NCBI RefSeq assembly: GCF_014200725.1
Contig: NZ_JACHCL010000001.1
Span: 434,001-498,000, forward strand
Length of the DNA: 64,000 nucleotides
DNA from: Janthinobacterium silvisoli
GTDB taxonomy: Bacteria > Pseudomonadota > Gammaproteobacteria > Burkholderiales > Burkholderiaceae_D
Direction: 5' to 3'
Part shown: positions 35,373 to 45,117 of the stretch, one piece after another
Position numbering within the stretch: position 1 is the first letter of the stretch
Layout: each line of letters opens with the position of its first letter
Made by a program: the position numbers and the translations under genes
Notes under the pieces: generated by a model
The model's input: the letters and a program-made list of their open reading frames with translations, nothing else
Told to the model about the DNA's origin: nothing
The model's database searches: none

Positions 35373-37751
35373 TTAAAAGCGGCTGCTCAATTGCAAGTAC
35401 AGGGTACGCGGCTGGGCCACGTATTTGCCTTGGTTATTGTCGTCAAACGAGCGCGTGAAATAGCGATGGTCGAACAGGTTTTTCAGACCCAGACTCAGGC
35501 GGAAAGCGGCCGGGCCGCCGTCCAGGTCCACGCTGCCGCGCGCGGCCCATACGCCATAACCGGGGATACGGCCATTGTTGCCGGCCGCACTTTCAAGCAA
35601 CGTGTTGGCGCTGTCGGCATATTGGCCGCCTTCGAACATGCCATCAAAACTCGCGCTCCATTTGCCAGCCTGGTAAGCGACACCGGCCGTGCCCTTGTGG
35701 CGCGGCGAAAACGGTACTTGCTTGCCGAAATTGTCGCCCTCTTCCTTGATGGCAGCATCGACATACGCATAACTGGCGTAGACATTCACGCCGCGCAGGC
35801 CAGGCCAAACTTCACCGAAGGCATATTGGGCGCTGCCTTCCAGGCCACGGTGACGCGTCTTGCCGCGCGCATATACGCTGTTCGTTTGCTGGTTGCTTTC
35901 ATACTGGTTGCTAAAACGGATCAGGAACAGGTCCGCGTCCAGGCGCAAGCCGCCTTGCTGGTAGCGCGTGCCCAATTCCCATGAACGGGCTTTTTCCGGT
36001 TCGGCGCCGCCGCTGACGACGGCATTGGCCATCTTGCTGTATTGCACGGTGCCAAACGAGCTGTCGCTGCTGGCGTACAGATTCCACTGCTCGCTCAAGT
36101 GATAGATCACGTTCAGCGCGGGCAGCAGCACATTGTAGTCGCCGCCATCGCGCTTGCCCGTCAAGTTATTGTCCTGATGCGAGCGGATGCGTTCATTGCG
36201 CAGCCCCGGCGTGATGGTCCAGCTGCCCGCGTCGATGCGGTCATCGATAAAGAAGGCATTGGCGCGCGTGCTGCCCGAGGTGTCGCGGTCGATAGGACTC
36301 GCTTGCGTGGGCAAAATGCCGCCCGACTTCAAGCGCCAGTAGCGCAGTTCATGGCTGGTTTCATCGATATAGCGGTGGCCGACACCGATTTCATGCCGCG
36401 TGGCGCCCGCACGAAATGCCTGCGAATAACGCGTCTCGATGCCGCGCACCGTGTAGCTGCGCGGCGAGAGGGTCAGATTCTTGCCCTGGTCCAGATAGCC
36501 GCTGCGCAAGGTATCCGTATAGAAGGTTTGCACGGTAAACTGGCGCTGGCGGTCCGGCTTGTATTCATACGCCAGGCTGGCCAGGTTGCGGCGGCCCCAG
36601 AAATTGTCGTAGGGACGCGTCGATTGATACGGGTCGCGCGCATACGCAGCGGCCGTCAAACCACCCGGCATGTCGGCACGGCCTTCATAGTTTTGCAGCA
36701 TGGCAGTCAGCGTGCTGGCGCCATCGATGCGGTAGCGGCCTTTCAGGATCACGTCATCGATCTTCGTGTCGCTATGTTCGCGCCAGTCGGCGCCGCGCAC
36801 GCCACTATATAAAATGGCGCCGCCCAGGCCATTGTCCAGCGTGCCGCCCAGCAAAGCACTGGTATGCGTCTTGATGCTGTCGCTGGACGATGATGGGCTT
36901 TGCTCGCCCTGCACACTCACTTCGCCGGTGGCCTTGTCGGGAATTGCGCGCGTGACGAAGTTGACGATGCCGCCCACGTTTTGCGGGCCATAGCGCACGG
37001 CGCCGCCACCGCGCACCACGTCCACGGCATCCATATTGCCCATGGAAATGGGGGCAAACGATAGTTGCGGCTGGCCATACGGGGCGAACGGCACCGGGAT
37101 GCCATCCATCAACACAGTGGAACGGGCGGCCAGACGCGGATTCAAGCCACGCACGCCAAAGTTCAACGCCATGTCGTGGCTGCCCGTGCCATTGTTGGCC
37201 GGCGCCAGCACGCCGGGTATGCGGTTGAGCACATCGCGCGCGTCGGTCGCACCCAGCCGTACGAACTCATCCCGCGCCACCACATTGCGCGCGCCACCAT
37301 GTTCGAACACCGATTGCGCATCGGGCTGGGCCAGCCAGTTCCCCACCACCGTAACGACCGCCATCGATTGCTCGGCCGGCGCAGTTGCCATCATCGCCTG
37401 GCGCAGCACATAACTGCCCGGTGCGCGGACCAAGGCTTCCAGGCCGCTGCCGGCCAGCAAATGCTGCAAGCCCTGTTCAGGCGTATAACTGCCTTGCAGG
37501 GCCTGCGCTGTCTTGCCATCGGTCAAACTGCCGTTGACGGACAGGCTGATGCCGGCCTCGCCGGCAAAGCGGCTCAAGGAAGTGCTCAAGGGGCCGGCAG
37601 GGATCTGATATGCGCGAGCGGCAACTTGCGTGGCGGGAGTATTTGACGCCGGGGCGGCCAAGGCCATGCTGGCTGGCAGCATCAACAGGGCTGCCTGCAC
37701 GGCAGCGGCCAGGCGGCGCGGAGAGGCAATACGGGAAGGGACAAAATGCAT
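35373..37751 (-). CDS. FecA-type TonB-dependent siderophore receptor with STN signalling domain
   Basis: The 792-residue product has a signal peptide ending near MALA, then an STN domain (YQIPAGPLSTSLSRFAGEAG to QALQGSYTPEQGLQHLLAGS). A plug domain follows (NRIPGVLAPANNGTGS, VRGGGAVRYGPQNVGGIVNF), then a 22-strand barrel ending in LYLQLSSRF. STN-bearing receptors signal to FecR when ligand binds. The order fecI-fecR-fecA on the same strand confirms this. Ferric citrate is one candidate ligand; another ferric chelate is equally possible. AAGGAAATCC precedes the ATG. Confidence 0.92.
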   Translation of the reverse strand: MHFVPSRIASPRRLAAAVQAALLMLPASMALAAPASNTPATQVAARAYQIPAGPLSTSLSRFAGEAGISLSVNGSLTDGKTAQALQGSYTPEQGLQHLLAGSGLEALVRAPGSYVLRQAMMATAPAEQSMAVVTVVGNWLAQPDAQSVFEHGGARNVVARDEFVRLGATDARDVLNRIPGVLAPANNGTGSHDMALNFGVRGLNPRLAARSTVLMDGIPVPFAPYGQPQLSFAPISMGNMDAVDVVRGGGAVRYGPQNVGGIVNFVTRAIPDKATGEVSVQGEQSPSSSSDSIKTHTSALLGGTLDNGLGGAILYSGVRGADWREHSDTKIDDVILKGRYRIDGASTLTAMLQNYEGRADMPGGLTAAAYARDPYQSTRPYDNFWGRRNLASLAYEYKPDRQRQFTVQTFYTDTLRSGYLDQGKNLTLSPRSYTVRGIETRYSQAFRAGATRHEIGVGHRYIDETSHELRYWRLKSGGILPTQASPIDRDTSGSTRANAFFIDDRIDAGSWTITPGLRNERIRSHQDNNLTGKRDGGDYNVLLPALNVIYHLSEQWNLYASSDSSFGTVQYSKMANAVVSGGAEPEKARSWELGTRYQQGGLRLDADLFLIRFSNQYESNQQTNSVYARGKTRHRGLEGSAQYAFGEVWPGLRGVNVYASYAYVDAAIKEEGDNFGKQVPFSPRHKGTAGVAYQAGKWSASFDGMFEGGQYADSANTLLESAAGNNGRIPGYGVWAARGSVDLDGGPAAFRLSLGLKNLFDHRYFTRSFDDNNQGKYVAQPRTLYLQLSSRF

Positions 37752-37851
37752 GGATTTCCTTTTCGATCAACACAACAGAGATGGGGCTTTCTCTTGTCTG
37801 CCAATCGAAACGCCAAAAGCGGAACCACTTTTTGAATTATTTTTCTGCTGT

Positions 37852-38832
37852 TCAGGAATCCTGCCGCGCCGACACGCTGACCCACCATGGCAGCGGCCGC
37901 CGCACTTGCACGGGCAAGCTTGCTTCCAGCATCGCAAAGATGGCGTCCTGGTCGTCCAGCGGATACGCACCCACCAGGCGCAGTGAGGCCACTTCCGGCG
38001 CACAGCCCACATAACCATGGCGGTAACGCGACAATTCAGCCAGGAAGGCGTCGAGGCGCATATTGTCGGCCAGCAGCATCTTGCGCGTCCAGGCGGATGC
38101 AGTGGCGTCAACTGGGGCGGGGGTATCGATGTGCCCATCGTCGAAACGGGCGCCCTGCCCCGCAGCAATCACCTTCGCCCCACCACCTAGCGGCGTGATT
38201 TCAACCGCGCCCTGCTCCACGCTCAAATACGTCTGCCCTTCCTGCAGGCGCACCTCGAAACGGGTACCCAGCGCACGCAAGCTACCTTGCCCCGTTTGCA
38301 CCAGCAGGGGCCGCGGTGGCGTTTGCCGATCGGGCGCACTGCTCACGTAGATGCGTCCGCGCCTTAAGATAATTTTGCGCGCCGTAGCGCTGTAAGCAAG
38401 TTCGACTTCGCTATCCGTATCGAGGTGCACACTGCTGCCATCGGCCAGCGACAACTGGCGCACCCCGCCAACTGCGCTGCCATACGCGCTATTTGCCAGC
38501 GCATTCACTGCCGCAGGCCCTGCATCGCTGCGCCATTGCCACAAGGCCAGCCCACCGACGGCCGCCACCAGCATGGCGGCAAACGCACGCCGCCCCTGCG
38601 TGCCGCCGGCGGACAGGGCTGCATGGGCCGGTGCGCCTGGCAGGCGCTGGAATTGTCCGCTGATCATCTGCACCTTTTGCCAGGCAGCCGCATGCGCCGG
38701 GTCGGCGTCCAGCCATCGCTGCCACTTGGCATGGTCGGCGGCTCCCGCCTCATTGGAAGCAAGCAAGGCCCACCACTCTGCCGCTTGCTGCAAGATAATG
38801 AATTCGGGCCTGGCCGGCATGCTGCGCGTCAC
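37852..38832 (-). CDS. FecR-type anti-sigma / signal-transducing protein
   Basis: The 326-residue product has an N-terminal FecR_N domain (FIILQQAAEWWALLASNEAG, then HAKWQRWLDADPAHAAAWQ). A single membrane helix (FAAMLVAAVGGLALWQW, about residues 85-101) follows, then a periplasmic FecR domain. It links the receptor in the outer membrane to the FecI sigma factor. The GTG at 38832 has GAGG upstream; an ATG four codons later is possible. It begins 9 bases after the fecI stop and is followed by the receptor gene after 100 bases. Confidence 0.92.
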   Translation of the reverse strand: MTRSMPARPEFIILQQAAEWWALLASNEAGAADHAKWQRWLDADPAHAAAWQKVQMISGQFQRLPGAPAHAALSAGGTQGRRAFAAMLVAAVGGLALWQWRSDAGPAAVNALANSAYGSAVGGVRQLSLADGSSVHLDTDSEVELAYSATARKIILRRGRIYVSSAPDRQTPPRPLLVQTGQGSLRALGTRFEVRLQEGQTYLSVEQGAVEITPLGGGAKVIAAGQGARFDDGHIDTPAPVDATASAWTRKMLLADNMRLDAFLAELSRYRHGYVGCAPEVASLRLVGAYPLDDQDAIFAMLEASLPVQVRRPLPWWVSVSARQDS

Positions 38833-38841
38833 CAGCGAACC

Positions 38842-39366
38842 TCAGACAGCACTGGCCAGGCAATGCAGCATCGCCTGGGCCATGTATTTGCGCACCATGC
38901 GTTCGGACACGCCCAGCTCCACGGCGATTTCGCCATACGCGCAACCGTCGAGCTGGTGCATCAAAAAGGCGCGCCTGGCCTTGCCTGGCAAGCGCGCCAG
39001 CATGGCGTCGGCCGCGTGCAGCGCTTCCAGTACCAGCATCCGCTCTTCCTGCGAGGGGGCCAGCGCCAGCGGCATGGCCGCCAGGGCATCAAGATACGCG
39101 CGCTCGATATCCTGGCGGCGCCAGTGATTGACAGCCAGGCCATGCGCAATCGTGCACAGGTAGGCACGCGGCTGCAAAATGCTCACGCCGGCGCGCGTCG
39201 TCAGCACGCGCAAAAAAGTGTCGTGCGCCAGGTCAGCCGCCAGATGGGCCGAACCCAGCTTCAAACGCAGCCACGACAGCAGCCAGCCATGGTGCTCGCC
39301 ATACAGCCGCCCCACCGTATCGGCGTGCTGAACAGAGTCGGGAAGCATCAAGTCGCTGGCGGGCAT
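38842..39366 (-). CDS. FecI-type ECF sigma factor
   Basis: The 174-residue product has sigma region 2 (HGWLLSWLRLKLGSAHLAAD, then LAHDTFLRVL) and region 4 (LEALHAADAMLARLPGKARR, then the helix-turn-helix YGEIAVELGVSERMVRKYMA). It directs RNA polymerase to the cognate receptor gene once released by FecR. The first codon has no clear ribosome site; the ATG at 39348 is an alternative. A Fur-box-like site lies upstream, so iron probably represses this gene. Confidence 0.92.
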   Translation of the reverse strand: MPASDLMLPDSVQHADTVGRLYGEHHGWLLSWLRLKLGSAHLAADLAHDTFLRVLTTRAGVSILQPRAYLCTIAHGLAVNHWRRQDIERAYLDALAAMPLALAPSQEERMLVLEALHAADAMLARLPGKARRAFLMHQLDGCAYGEIAVELGVSERMVRKYMAQAMLHCLASAV

Positions 39367-39398
39367 CGAAGGGAAGTCGCGCGGCGAGGCACGCTTTA

Positions 39399-39421
39399 AA
39401 TGAGAAGTATTCTCATTATCG
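39399..39421 (-). promoter_or_regulatory. Fur-box-like operator upstream of fecI
   Basis: Read on the minus strand, CGATAATGAGAATACTTCTC followed by ATT matches the Fur consensus GATAATGATAATCATTATC at most positions in the left half and keeps the inverted-repeat form. It is 33 bases before the fecI start, the right place for repression by Fe-Fur. Confidence 0.7.
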
Positions 39422-39636
39422 AGTAAAAACAGGCAGATCGCAAGGCAGATGTGTTAGCTTCAACAACAATGGCAGTGCGCATCATCAATAAATAAGAAAC
39501 AATGCATCAATAGAACGTTTGATGATCAACCCAGTGAAAATCATTATAGTCTTCATCACTCGCAGTCATGTTGAAGCGCACATAATCGACTTTGCAGCAT
39601 GACATTGATTTAGCCACTTTTTATATGGAGTCTGCC

Positions 39637-40050
39637 ATGTTCCCTTCCCCTGCTTTCACCGCCACCTGGTCGCCACGCGCACAAGGCTTGCTGCGCATCA
39701 TCGTTGGTTTCCTGTATCTGCAGCACGGCGCATCCAAGCTGTTTGGCGTGCCGCATGTGGCCATGTTCGATGGTTTGCAATTATTTTCCCTGATGGGCGC
39801 GGCCGGCGTGCTGGAACTGGTTGGCGGCAGCTTGCTGTTGCTGGGACTGTTCACGCGCCCGACCGCGTTTTTGCTGTCGGGCCAGATGGCGATCGGTTAC
39901 TTCATGATGCATGCGCCGCAAGGTTTCTTGCCCATGCTGAACGGCGGCGAATTGGCCGTGCTGTATTGCTTTACCTTCCTTTACTTTGCCACGGCGGGAG
40001 GCGGCGCATACAGCCTGGATGGCTTGCGCAGCAAAAGCGTGACAGCATAA
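39637..40050 (+). CDS. DoxX family membrane protein
   Basis: The 137-residue product has four predicted membrane helices. LLRIIVGFLYLQHGASKLFG is the DoxX opening, with GVLELVGGSLLLLGLFTRPT in the second and third helices. DoxX-type proteins are small integral membrane proteins linked to respiratory or redox functions, not well defined. ATG 39637 has GGAG six bases upstream; the ATG at 39625 is less supported. A bidirectional terminator follows immediately. Confidence 0.88.
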   Translation: MFPSPAFTATWSPRAQGLLRIIVGFLYLQHGASKLFGVPHVAMFDGLQLFSLMGAAGVLELVGGSLLLLGLFTRPTAFLLSGQMAIGYFMMHAPQGFLPMLNGGELAVLYCFTFLYFATAGGGAYSLDGLRSKSVTA

Positions 40051-40084
40051 AAAAACGGCGCAAGCTCAAGCTTGCGCCGTTTTT
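40051..40084. terminator. Bidirectional intrinsic terminator
   Basis: AAAAACGGCGCAAGC pairs perfectly with GCTTGCGCCGTTTTT around a four-base loop. With A-run on one side and T-run on the other it can stop both the DoxX gene and the convergent scoB operon. Confidence 0.92.
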
Positions 40085-40098
40085 ATGCGGGTTTGACC

Positions 40099-40749
40099 TT
40101 AAACCGCCGATACGTCCAGCTCGGCGCCCGTGGCCTCCTGAATCTGCTCTTTGGTGACGCCTGGCGCCAGTTCCACCAGCTTCAAGCCTTGCGGCGTGAC
40201 GTCTATTACACCCAGGTCGCTGATGATGATGTCGACCACGCCCACGCCCGTCAGCGGCAAGTCGCATTGTTTCAGCAGCTTGTGCGAAGTCGTGCCATCC
40301 TTGGCGGTGGCCACGTGTTCCATCAGCACCACCACGCGCTTGACGCCGGCCACCAGATCCATCGCGCCGCCCATGCCCTTGACCATCTTGCCTGGAATCA
40401 TCCAGTTCGCCAGGTCGCCTTTTTCCGACACTTGCATGGCGCCCAGGATGGCCAGGTTGATCTTGCCGCCACGAATCATGCCAAACGAGTCGGCCGAGCT
40501 GAAGTAAGCGGAACCCGGCAAGGCCGTCACCGTTTGCTTGCCTGCATTGATCAAGTCGGCATCGACTTCATCGTCGGTGGGAAACGGGCCGATGCCCAGC
40601 AAGCCGTTTTCCGACTGCAGGAACACTTCGATATTGTCCGGCACATAGTTGGCCACCAGGGTCGGCAAGCCGATGCCCAGGTTTACATAAAAGCCATCCT
40701 GCAATTCCTTCGCTGCTCGCGCAGCCATTTCATCTCTGGTCCAAGCCAT
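40099..40749 (-). CDS. scoB: 3-oxoacid CoA-transferase subunit B
   Basis: The 216-residue product begins [20 protein letters not shown] and carries the catalytic Glu in [12 protein letters not shown], diagnostic for the beta chain of CoA-transferase family I. Together with subunit A it moves CoA between succinate and acetoacetate (or another 3-oxoacid), in ketone-body or PHB-derived acetoacetate use. It lies 24 bases after scoA in the same direction. Oxoadipate transferase (PcaJ) is the main alternative, though no aromatic degradation genes are nearby. Confidence 0.9.
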   Translation of the reverse strand: MAWTRDEMAARAAKELQDGFYVNLGIGLPTLVANYVPDNIEVFLQSENGLLGIGPFPTDDEVDADLINAGKQTVTALPGSAYFSSADSFGMIRGGKINLAILGAMQVSEKGDLANWMIPGKMVKGMGGAMDLVAGVKRVVVLMEHVATAKDGTTSHKLLKQCDLPLTGVGVVDIIISDLGVIDVTPQGLKLVELAPGVTKEQIQEATGAELDVSAV

Positions 40750-40773
40750 GATAATTATCTCCGTCTGTTCTAT

Positions 40774-41472
40774 TTAGTCGGCGCGCACGGTGCGCTGCTC
40801 GATGCGTTTTTCCGGGTTCGCGTTGACCACGATGCGGTGCACGAAGATGCTCGGCGTGTGGACGTGGTCCGGGTCGATCTCGCCCACTTCGACCAGCTTT
40901 TCCACTTCGACGATGGTGATCTTGCCGGCCATGGCCGCGTTCGGATTGAAGTTGCGGGCCGTCTTGCGGTACACCAGGTTACCGGCGCGGTCGGCCATAT
41001 AGGCTTTCACCAGCGCCACGTCAGCCACCAGGCTGCGTTCCATCACGTATTGCTCGCCGTCGAATTCACGGATTTCCTTGCCATCGGCAACGATGGTGCC
41101 CACGCCCGTCTTGGTAAAGAAGGCGGGAATGCCGGCGCCGCCGGCGCGCAGCTTCTCGGCCAGGGTGCCTTGCGGCGTGAATTCCAGTTCCAGCTCGCCG
41201 GCCAGGTACTGGCGTGCAAATTCCTTGTTTTCGCCCACGTAGGAAGCGATCATTTTCTTGATCTGGCGCGTGGTGAGCAATTGGCCAAGGCCGAAGCCGT
41301 CCACGCCCGCGTTATTCGAAATGGCCGTCAAGCCCGTCACGCCGGAATCGCGCAAGGCGGCGATCAGGGCTTCGGGGATGCCGCACAGGCCGAAGCCGCC
41401 GACGGCGATGGTCTGGCCATCTTGGACGATACCGGCCAGCGCCGAGGCGGCGTCAGGATAAACTTTATTCAT
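40774..41472 (-). CDS. scoA: 3-oxoacid CoA-transferase subunit A
   Basis: The 232-residue product is the alpha chain, with IAVGGFGLCGIPEALIAALR (GGFG-x-CG-x-P, the CoA-binding start) and GLTAISNNAGVDGFGLGQLL. ERSLVADVALVKAYMADRAG and YRKTARNFNPNAAMAGKITI are also conserved. It is co-transcribed with scoB. The divergent PAS-LuxR regulator gene starts 192 bases away and may control this operon. Confidence 0.9.
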   Translation of the reverse strand: MNKVYPDAASALAGIVQDGQTIAVGGFGLCGIPEALIAALRDSGVTGLTAISNNAGVDGFGLGQLLTTRQIKKMIASYVGENKEFARQYLAGELELEFTPQGTLAEKLRAGGAGIPAFFTKTGVGTIVADGKEIREFDGEQYVMERSLVADVALVKAYMADRAGNLVYRKTARNFNPNAAMAGKITIVEVEKLVEVGEIDPDHVHTPSIFVHRIVVNANPEKRIEQRTVRAD

Positions 41473-41664
41473 GGGTGTCCCTCTATCGTTAAACTTTTGT
41501 CTGCAACTTGCAGGCAGCTTGATTACTGCTTTCTATGCCAGTTGTATGGCTGGAGTCTGCGACTCTTGCCGCAAGTCAGCATAAAATACGCCAGTCGAAA
41601 GTACAATACCGTAGAACTACCGGCGCCGTGCCGACTATCCACCTGTGAGAGTGACGTACATCAG

Positions 41665-42237
41665 ATGATGAATGTGAATGCAGCGCCAGCAGCCATCGAT
41701 TATGAAAGCATCTTCCTGCACGCGCCGGTCGGCATGTGCATGTCGGAGCAACGCATCATTCGCAGCTGCAACGAGGCGCTGGCCGCCATGTTCGGTTATG
41801 CACGTGCCGAACTGGTGGGCCAGTCGTTCCAGGTACTCTACCCTACGCTCGATGAATTCCTGCGCACGGGTGACCGCATCATCCCCATCATGAACGCCAA
41901 GGGGCGCTATTCGGATGAGCGCATCATGCGCCGCAGCAACGATGAGTTATTCTGGTGCCATGTGACGGGCCACGCCATGCTGCCCACGGACCCGCTGGGG
42001 CCAGGCATCTGGACCTTCGAGGATGTCAGCGAAAAGCGGCCGGTGACGGCCGAACTGACGCCGCGCGAGCGTGAAATCGCCGCGCTGCTGGTGGAAGGCA
42101 AGACCAGCAAGCTGATCGCCCGCCAGATCGACCTCAGCCCCCGCACGGTGGAAATGCACCGCGCCAGGCTGATGCGCAAATTTTCTGCCGCCACCTCGTC
42201 GGAACTGGTGCACAAGCTGGCGGGAGTGCAACTGTAA
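41665..42237 (+). CDS. PAS-LuxR transcriptional regulator
   Basis: The 190-residue product has an N-terminal PAS domain (SIFLHAPVGMCMSEQRIIRS, NEALAAMFGYARAELVGQSF) and a C-terminal LuxR-type helix-turn-helix (TPREREIAALLVEGKTSKLI, ARQIDLSPRTVEMHRARLMR). A small ligand or redox state is probably sensed by PAS. The open frame extends far upstream over scoAB on the opposite strand, but that part is antisense; the double ATG at 41665/41668 is the real start. It is divergent from scoAB. Confidence 0.87.
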   Translation: MMNVNAAPAAIDYESIFLHAPVGMCMSEQRIIRSCNEALAAMFGYARAELVGQSFQVLYPTLDEFLRTGDRIIPIMNAKGRYSDERIMRRSNDELFWCHVTGHAMLPTDPLGPGIWTFEDVSEKRPVTAELTPREREIAALLVEGKTSKLIARQIDLSPRTVEMHRARLMRKFSAATSSELVHKLAGVQL

Positions 42238-42246
42238 AGTGTAGCC

Positions 42247-43023
42247 TTAGAAGGTGCTCATGCCGCCATCGGCGGAGATAATCGCGCCATTGATAAAGTG
42301 CGAATCCTCGCCTGCCAGCAATAACAACAGGCCATCGAGGTCTTCCGGCTTGCCCGGGCGTTTATTGGGCAACATCTCGATCAGCTTCTTGCCTTGCTCG
42401 GTAGCAAAGTAGTCTTCATTGATTTCGGTCGAGATATACCCGGGGCAAATGGCGTTGGTGTTGATGCCATACTTGCCCCACTCCACCGCCATGGCGCGCG
42501 TCATGTGCACCATGCCGGCCTTGCTCATGCAATACACGCCGATTTGCGGCAACACTTGCAAGCCCGCCATCGAGGCGATATTGATGATGCGGTGCTGTTT
42601 TTTCGGGTCGCCCTTGGCGCGCGCGATCATGCGCTTGGCCGTTTGCTGGGCCACGAAGAACGATCCGCGCAGATTGGTGTCCATCACAAAGGAGTAATCC
42701 TCGGGCGTGACGTCCACCAGGCGCTGGGTAGTCGAAACGCCAGAATTATTCACCAGGATATCGATCGGGCCCGCTTCCGTTTCCGCGTGCGCAATGGCTG
42801 ACTTGATGCTGGCGTAATCGGTCACGTCCAGCGACACCACGTGCGCGGCGCCGCCATCGGCTTCGATCTCGGCGCGCAATTCCTTCAGGCGCTCGGTGCG
42901 GCGCGACGCCAGCACGACCTGGGCGCCCGCCTGCGCCAGCACTTTTGCAAAACGCGCACCGAGGCCGCTCGATGCACCGGTAATCAGGGCGATCTTGCCC
43001 TCGAAGTTGACTTCTATGCCCAC
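42247..43023 (-). CDS. Short-chain dehydrogenase/reductase
   Basis: The 258-residue SDR has the cofactor loop TGASSGLGARFA, NNSG, catalytic YCMSK and the terminal GAIISADGGMSTF. The pattern is close to 3-oxoacyl or acetoacetyl-CoA-type reductases and 3-hydroxyacyl dehydrogenases. A GTG start at 43023 has AGGAGTAGCTC just before it. It is convergent with the PAS-LuxR gene. Position between CoA-transferase and ETF-QO genes suggests fatty-acid or hydroxyacid metabolism. Confidence 0.87.
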   Translation of the reverse strand: MGIEVNFEGKIALITGASSGLGARFAKVLAQAGAQVVLASRRTERLKELRAEIEADGGAAHVVSLDVTDYASIKSAIAHAETEAGPIDILVNNSGVSTTQRLVDVTPEDYSFVMDTNLRGSFFVAQQTAKRMIARAKGDPKKQHRIINIASMAGLQVLPQIGVYCMSKAGMVHMTRAMAVEWGKYGINTNAICPGYISTEINEDYFATEQGKKLIEMLPNKRPGKPEDLDGLLLLLAGEDSHFINGAIISADGGMSTF

Positions 43024-43275
43024 GAGCTACTCCTGTTTTGTTTTAGATAACACCCTGCACGCTGTCCATGGAAAACGGCCAGAAACCGGCAGACCACAGC
43101 TGGGCATGAGTAAACGCCATCATTACACAAAATGCCCGGATTTAGATTGCGGCGTGGGGCAATGTCACGCAAAATGGCGCCAAAGTTGCAATCCTCGCCA
43201 AAAACAAGCACACTCGTGCTTAAATTTCCCACGAAGATGCTCCACTCACTAATTTAGTCACTATAAAACGAGACC
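43024..43275. other. Divergent intergenic region before etf-QO
   Basis: This 252-base stretch holds promoters for the SDR and ETF-QO genes. No palindromic operator, riboswitch or small gene was recognised. Confidence 0.5.
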
Positions 43276-44952
43276 ATGACACAACCCAATAACTTAGTTG
43301 AACAATACGGACCGCGCGAGGCCATGGAATATGACGTCGTCATCGTCGGCGGCGGTCCGGCCGGCCTGGCGGCGGCGATTCGCCTGAAGCAGCTGGCCGC
43401 TGAAAAAAATCAGGAAGTATCCGTTTGCGTGCTGGAAAAAGGCGGCGAACTGGGCGCGCACATTTTGTCGGGCGCCATCATGGACCCAAAAGCGCTGACG
43501 GAGCTGATCCCGAACTGGAAAGAACTGGGCGCTCCTCTGAACACGCCCGTGACGGAAGACCGCATCCTGTTCCTGACCGAAACCAAGGCCTATAAAACCC
43601 CGAATTTTGCCGTTCCGGCCTGCTTTGAAAACCATGGCAACTATATTGTCTCGCTGGGCAATGTGGTGCGCTGGATGGGCCAGCAGGCGGAAAACCTGGG
43701 CGTGGAAATCTTCCCGGGCTTCCCTGCCGCTGAAATCCTGTACAACGACGACGGCTCCGTAAAAGGCGTGGCGACCGGCAATATGGGCGTCAAGCGCGAT
43801 GGTGAACCGGGCCCCGACTTCCAGCTGGGCATGGAATTGCACGCCAAGTACACCCTGTTCGCCGAAGGCGCGCGCGGCCACCTGGGCAAGCAATTGATGG
43901 CCAAGTATGACTTGAACGCTGGCAAGGACCCGCAATCGTATGGCATCGGCATCAAGGAATTGTGGGAAATCGACCCTGCCTTGCATCAGCCTGGTCTGGT
44001 GATCCACTCGACCGGCTGGCCGCTGGATGCGAAAACCTATGGCGGTTCCTTCCTGTATCACCTGGAAAACAACCAGGTGATGGTCGGCTACGTGGTGGGC
44101 CTGGCCTATGAAAACCCGTATCTGTCGCCATACGAAGAATTCCAGCGCTATAAAACGCATCCGGAAATCCGTAAATTCTTTGAAGGCGGCAAACGCGTTT
44201 CCTACGGCGCGCGCGCCATCACGGCCGGCGGCCTGCAATCCTTGCCGAAACTGGTATTTGCCGGCGGTGCGCTGGTCGGCTGCGACGCGGGCTTTTTGAA
44301 CATGAGCCGCATCAAGGGCAGCCACGCCGCCATCAAGAGCGGCATGCTGGCAGCCGAAGCGGCCTTTGGCGCGCTGGGCGAACAGCGCCAGCACGATGAA
44401 CTGGCCAGCTACCCGGCCGCTTTCGAAAAATCGTGGCTGCATGAAGAACTGCACGTGGCGCGCAACGTCAAGCCATGGCTGTCGAAAGGCTTGTACCTGG
44501 GCAGCCTGATGACGGGCATCGACCAGATCATCTTCCGCGGCAAGGCGCCATGGACCTTGCACCACACGCATGGCGACCACGAATGCCTGAAGCCGGCCGC
44601 CCAGTCGAAACAGATCGTGTATCCTAAACCGGACGGCAAGCTGACTTTCGACAAGATGTCGTCGGTGTTCATCTCGAACACCAACCACGCAGAAGACCAG
44701 CCCATCCACCTGACGTTGAAAAACGCCAGCGTGCCGGTCGACGTCAACCTGGCGACCTATGCGGGCCCGGAAGCGCGCTACTGTCCGGCCGGCGTCTACG
44801 AATTCGTGAAAAACGATGACGGCGCCGAACGTTTGCAGATCAATGCGCAGAACTGCGTGCACTGTAAAACCTGCGACATCAAGGACCCCACGCAAAACAT
44901 CGTCTGGATCACGCCGGAGGGTGGCGGCGGACCGAATTATCCGAATATGTAA
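43276..44952 (+). CDS. Electron transfer flavoprotein-ubiquinone oxidoreductase
   Basis: The 558-residue product has an N-terminal FAD site (YDVVIVGGGPAGLAAAIRL, then the GAHILSGAIMDPKAL loop) and a middle quinone-binding domain. At the C-terminus is a 4Fe-4S site with Cys in CPAGVYEF and in NCVHCKTCDIKDP. It passes electrons from ETF, reduced by acyl-CoA dehydrogenases, to ubiquinone at the inner membrane. The end (VWITPEGGGGPNYPNM) is typical of the enzyme. A strong terminator follows; etfAB are not in the window. Confidence 0.96.
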   Translation: MTQPNNLVEQYGPREAMEYDVVIVGGGPAGLAAAIRLKQLAAEKNQEVSVCVLEKGGELGAHILSGAIMDPKALTELIPNWKELGAPLNTPVTEDRILFLTETKAYKTPNFAVPACFENHGNYIVSLGNVVRWMGQQAENLGVEIFPGFPAAEILYNDDGSVKGVATGNMGVKRDGEPGPDFQLGMELHAKYTLFAEGARGHLGKQLMAKYDLNAGKDPQSYGIGIKELWEIDPALHQPGLVIHSTGWPLDAKTYGGSFLYHLENNQVMVGYVVGLAYENPYLSPYEEFQRYKTHPEIRKFFEGGKRVSYGARAITAGGLQSLPKLVFAGGALVGCDAGFLNMSRIKGSHAAIKSGMLAAEAAFGALGEQRQHDELASYPAAFEKSWLHEELHVARNVKPWLSKGLYLGSLMTGIDQIIFRGKAPWTLHHTHGDHECLKPAAQSKQIVYPKPDGKLTFDKMSSVFISNTNHAEDQPIHLTLKNASVPVDVNLATYAGPEARYCPAGVYEFVKNDDGAERLQINAQNCVHCKTCDIKDPTQNIVWITPEGGGGPNYPNM

Positions 44953-44990
44953 TTTGCAATATTCTCATAACGCCAGTTGATCTGCACACG

Positions 44991-45023
44991 GCGCGCCACT
45001 TTCCAGTGGCGCGCTGTTTTTTT
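44991..45023 (+). terminator. Intrinsic terminator after etf-QO
   Basis: GCGCGCCACT pairs with AGTGGCGCGC around TTCC and is followed by TGTTTTTTT. It lies 38 bases past the stop codon. The remaining roughly 200 bases to the WbqC-like gene contain the CAGTTACAAT element listed separately. Confidence 0.93.
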
Positions 45024-45117
45024 AGATGCAAAAAAATAATCGACACATCCAGGGCAGCCGTTTGGCCAGTTTCAGCAAGAGCCCTGTCGAGAGGAAACTA
45101 GGTATTTTTTAGAATGG

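Noticed and set aside
40072-41664. Upstream extension of the PAS-LuxR gene
   Set aside because: It covers scoA and scoB in antisense; the PAS domain begins only after the ATG at 41665.
43294-44895. 533-codon open frame on the minus strand across the ETF-QO gene
   Set aside because: It is antisense to a gene with clear FAD and FeS motifs; its composition is that of a shadow frame.
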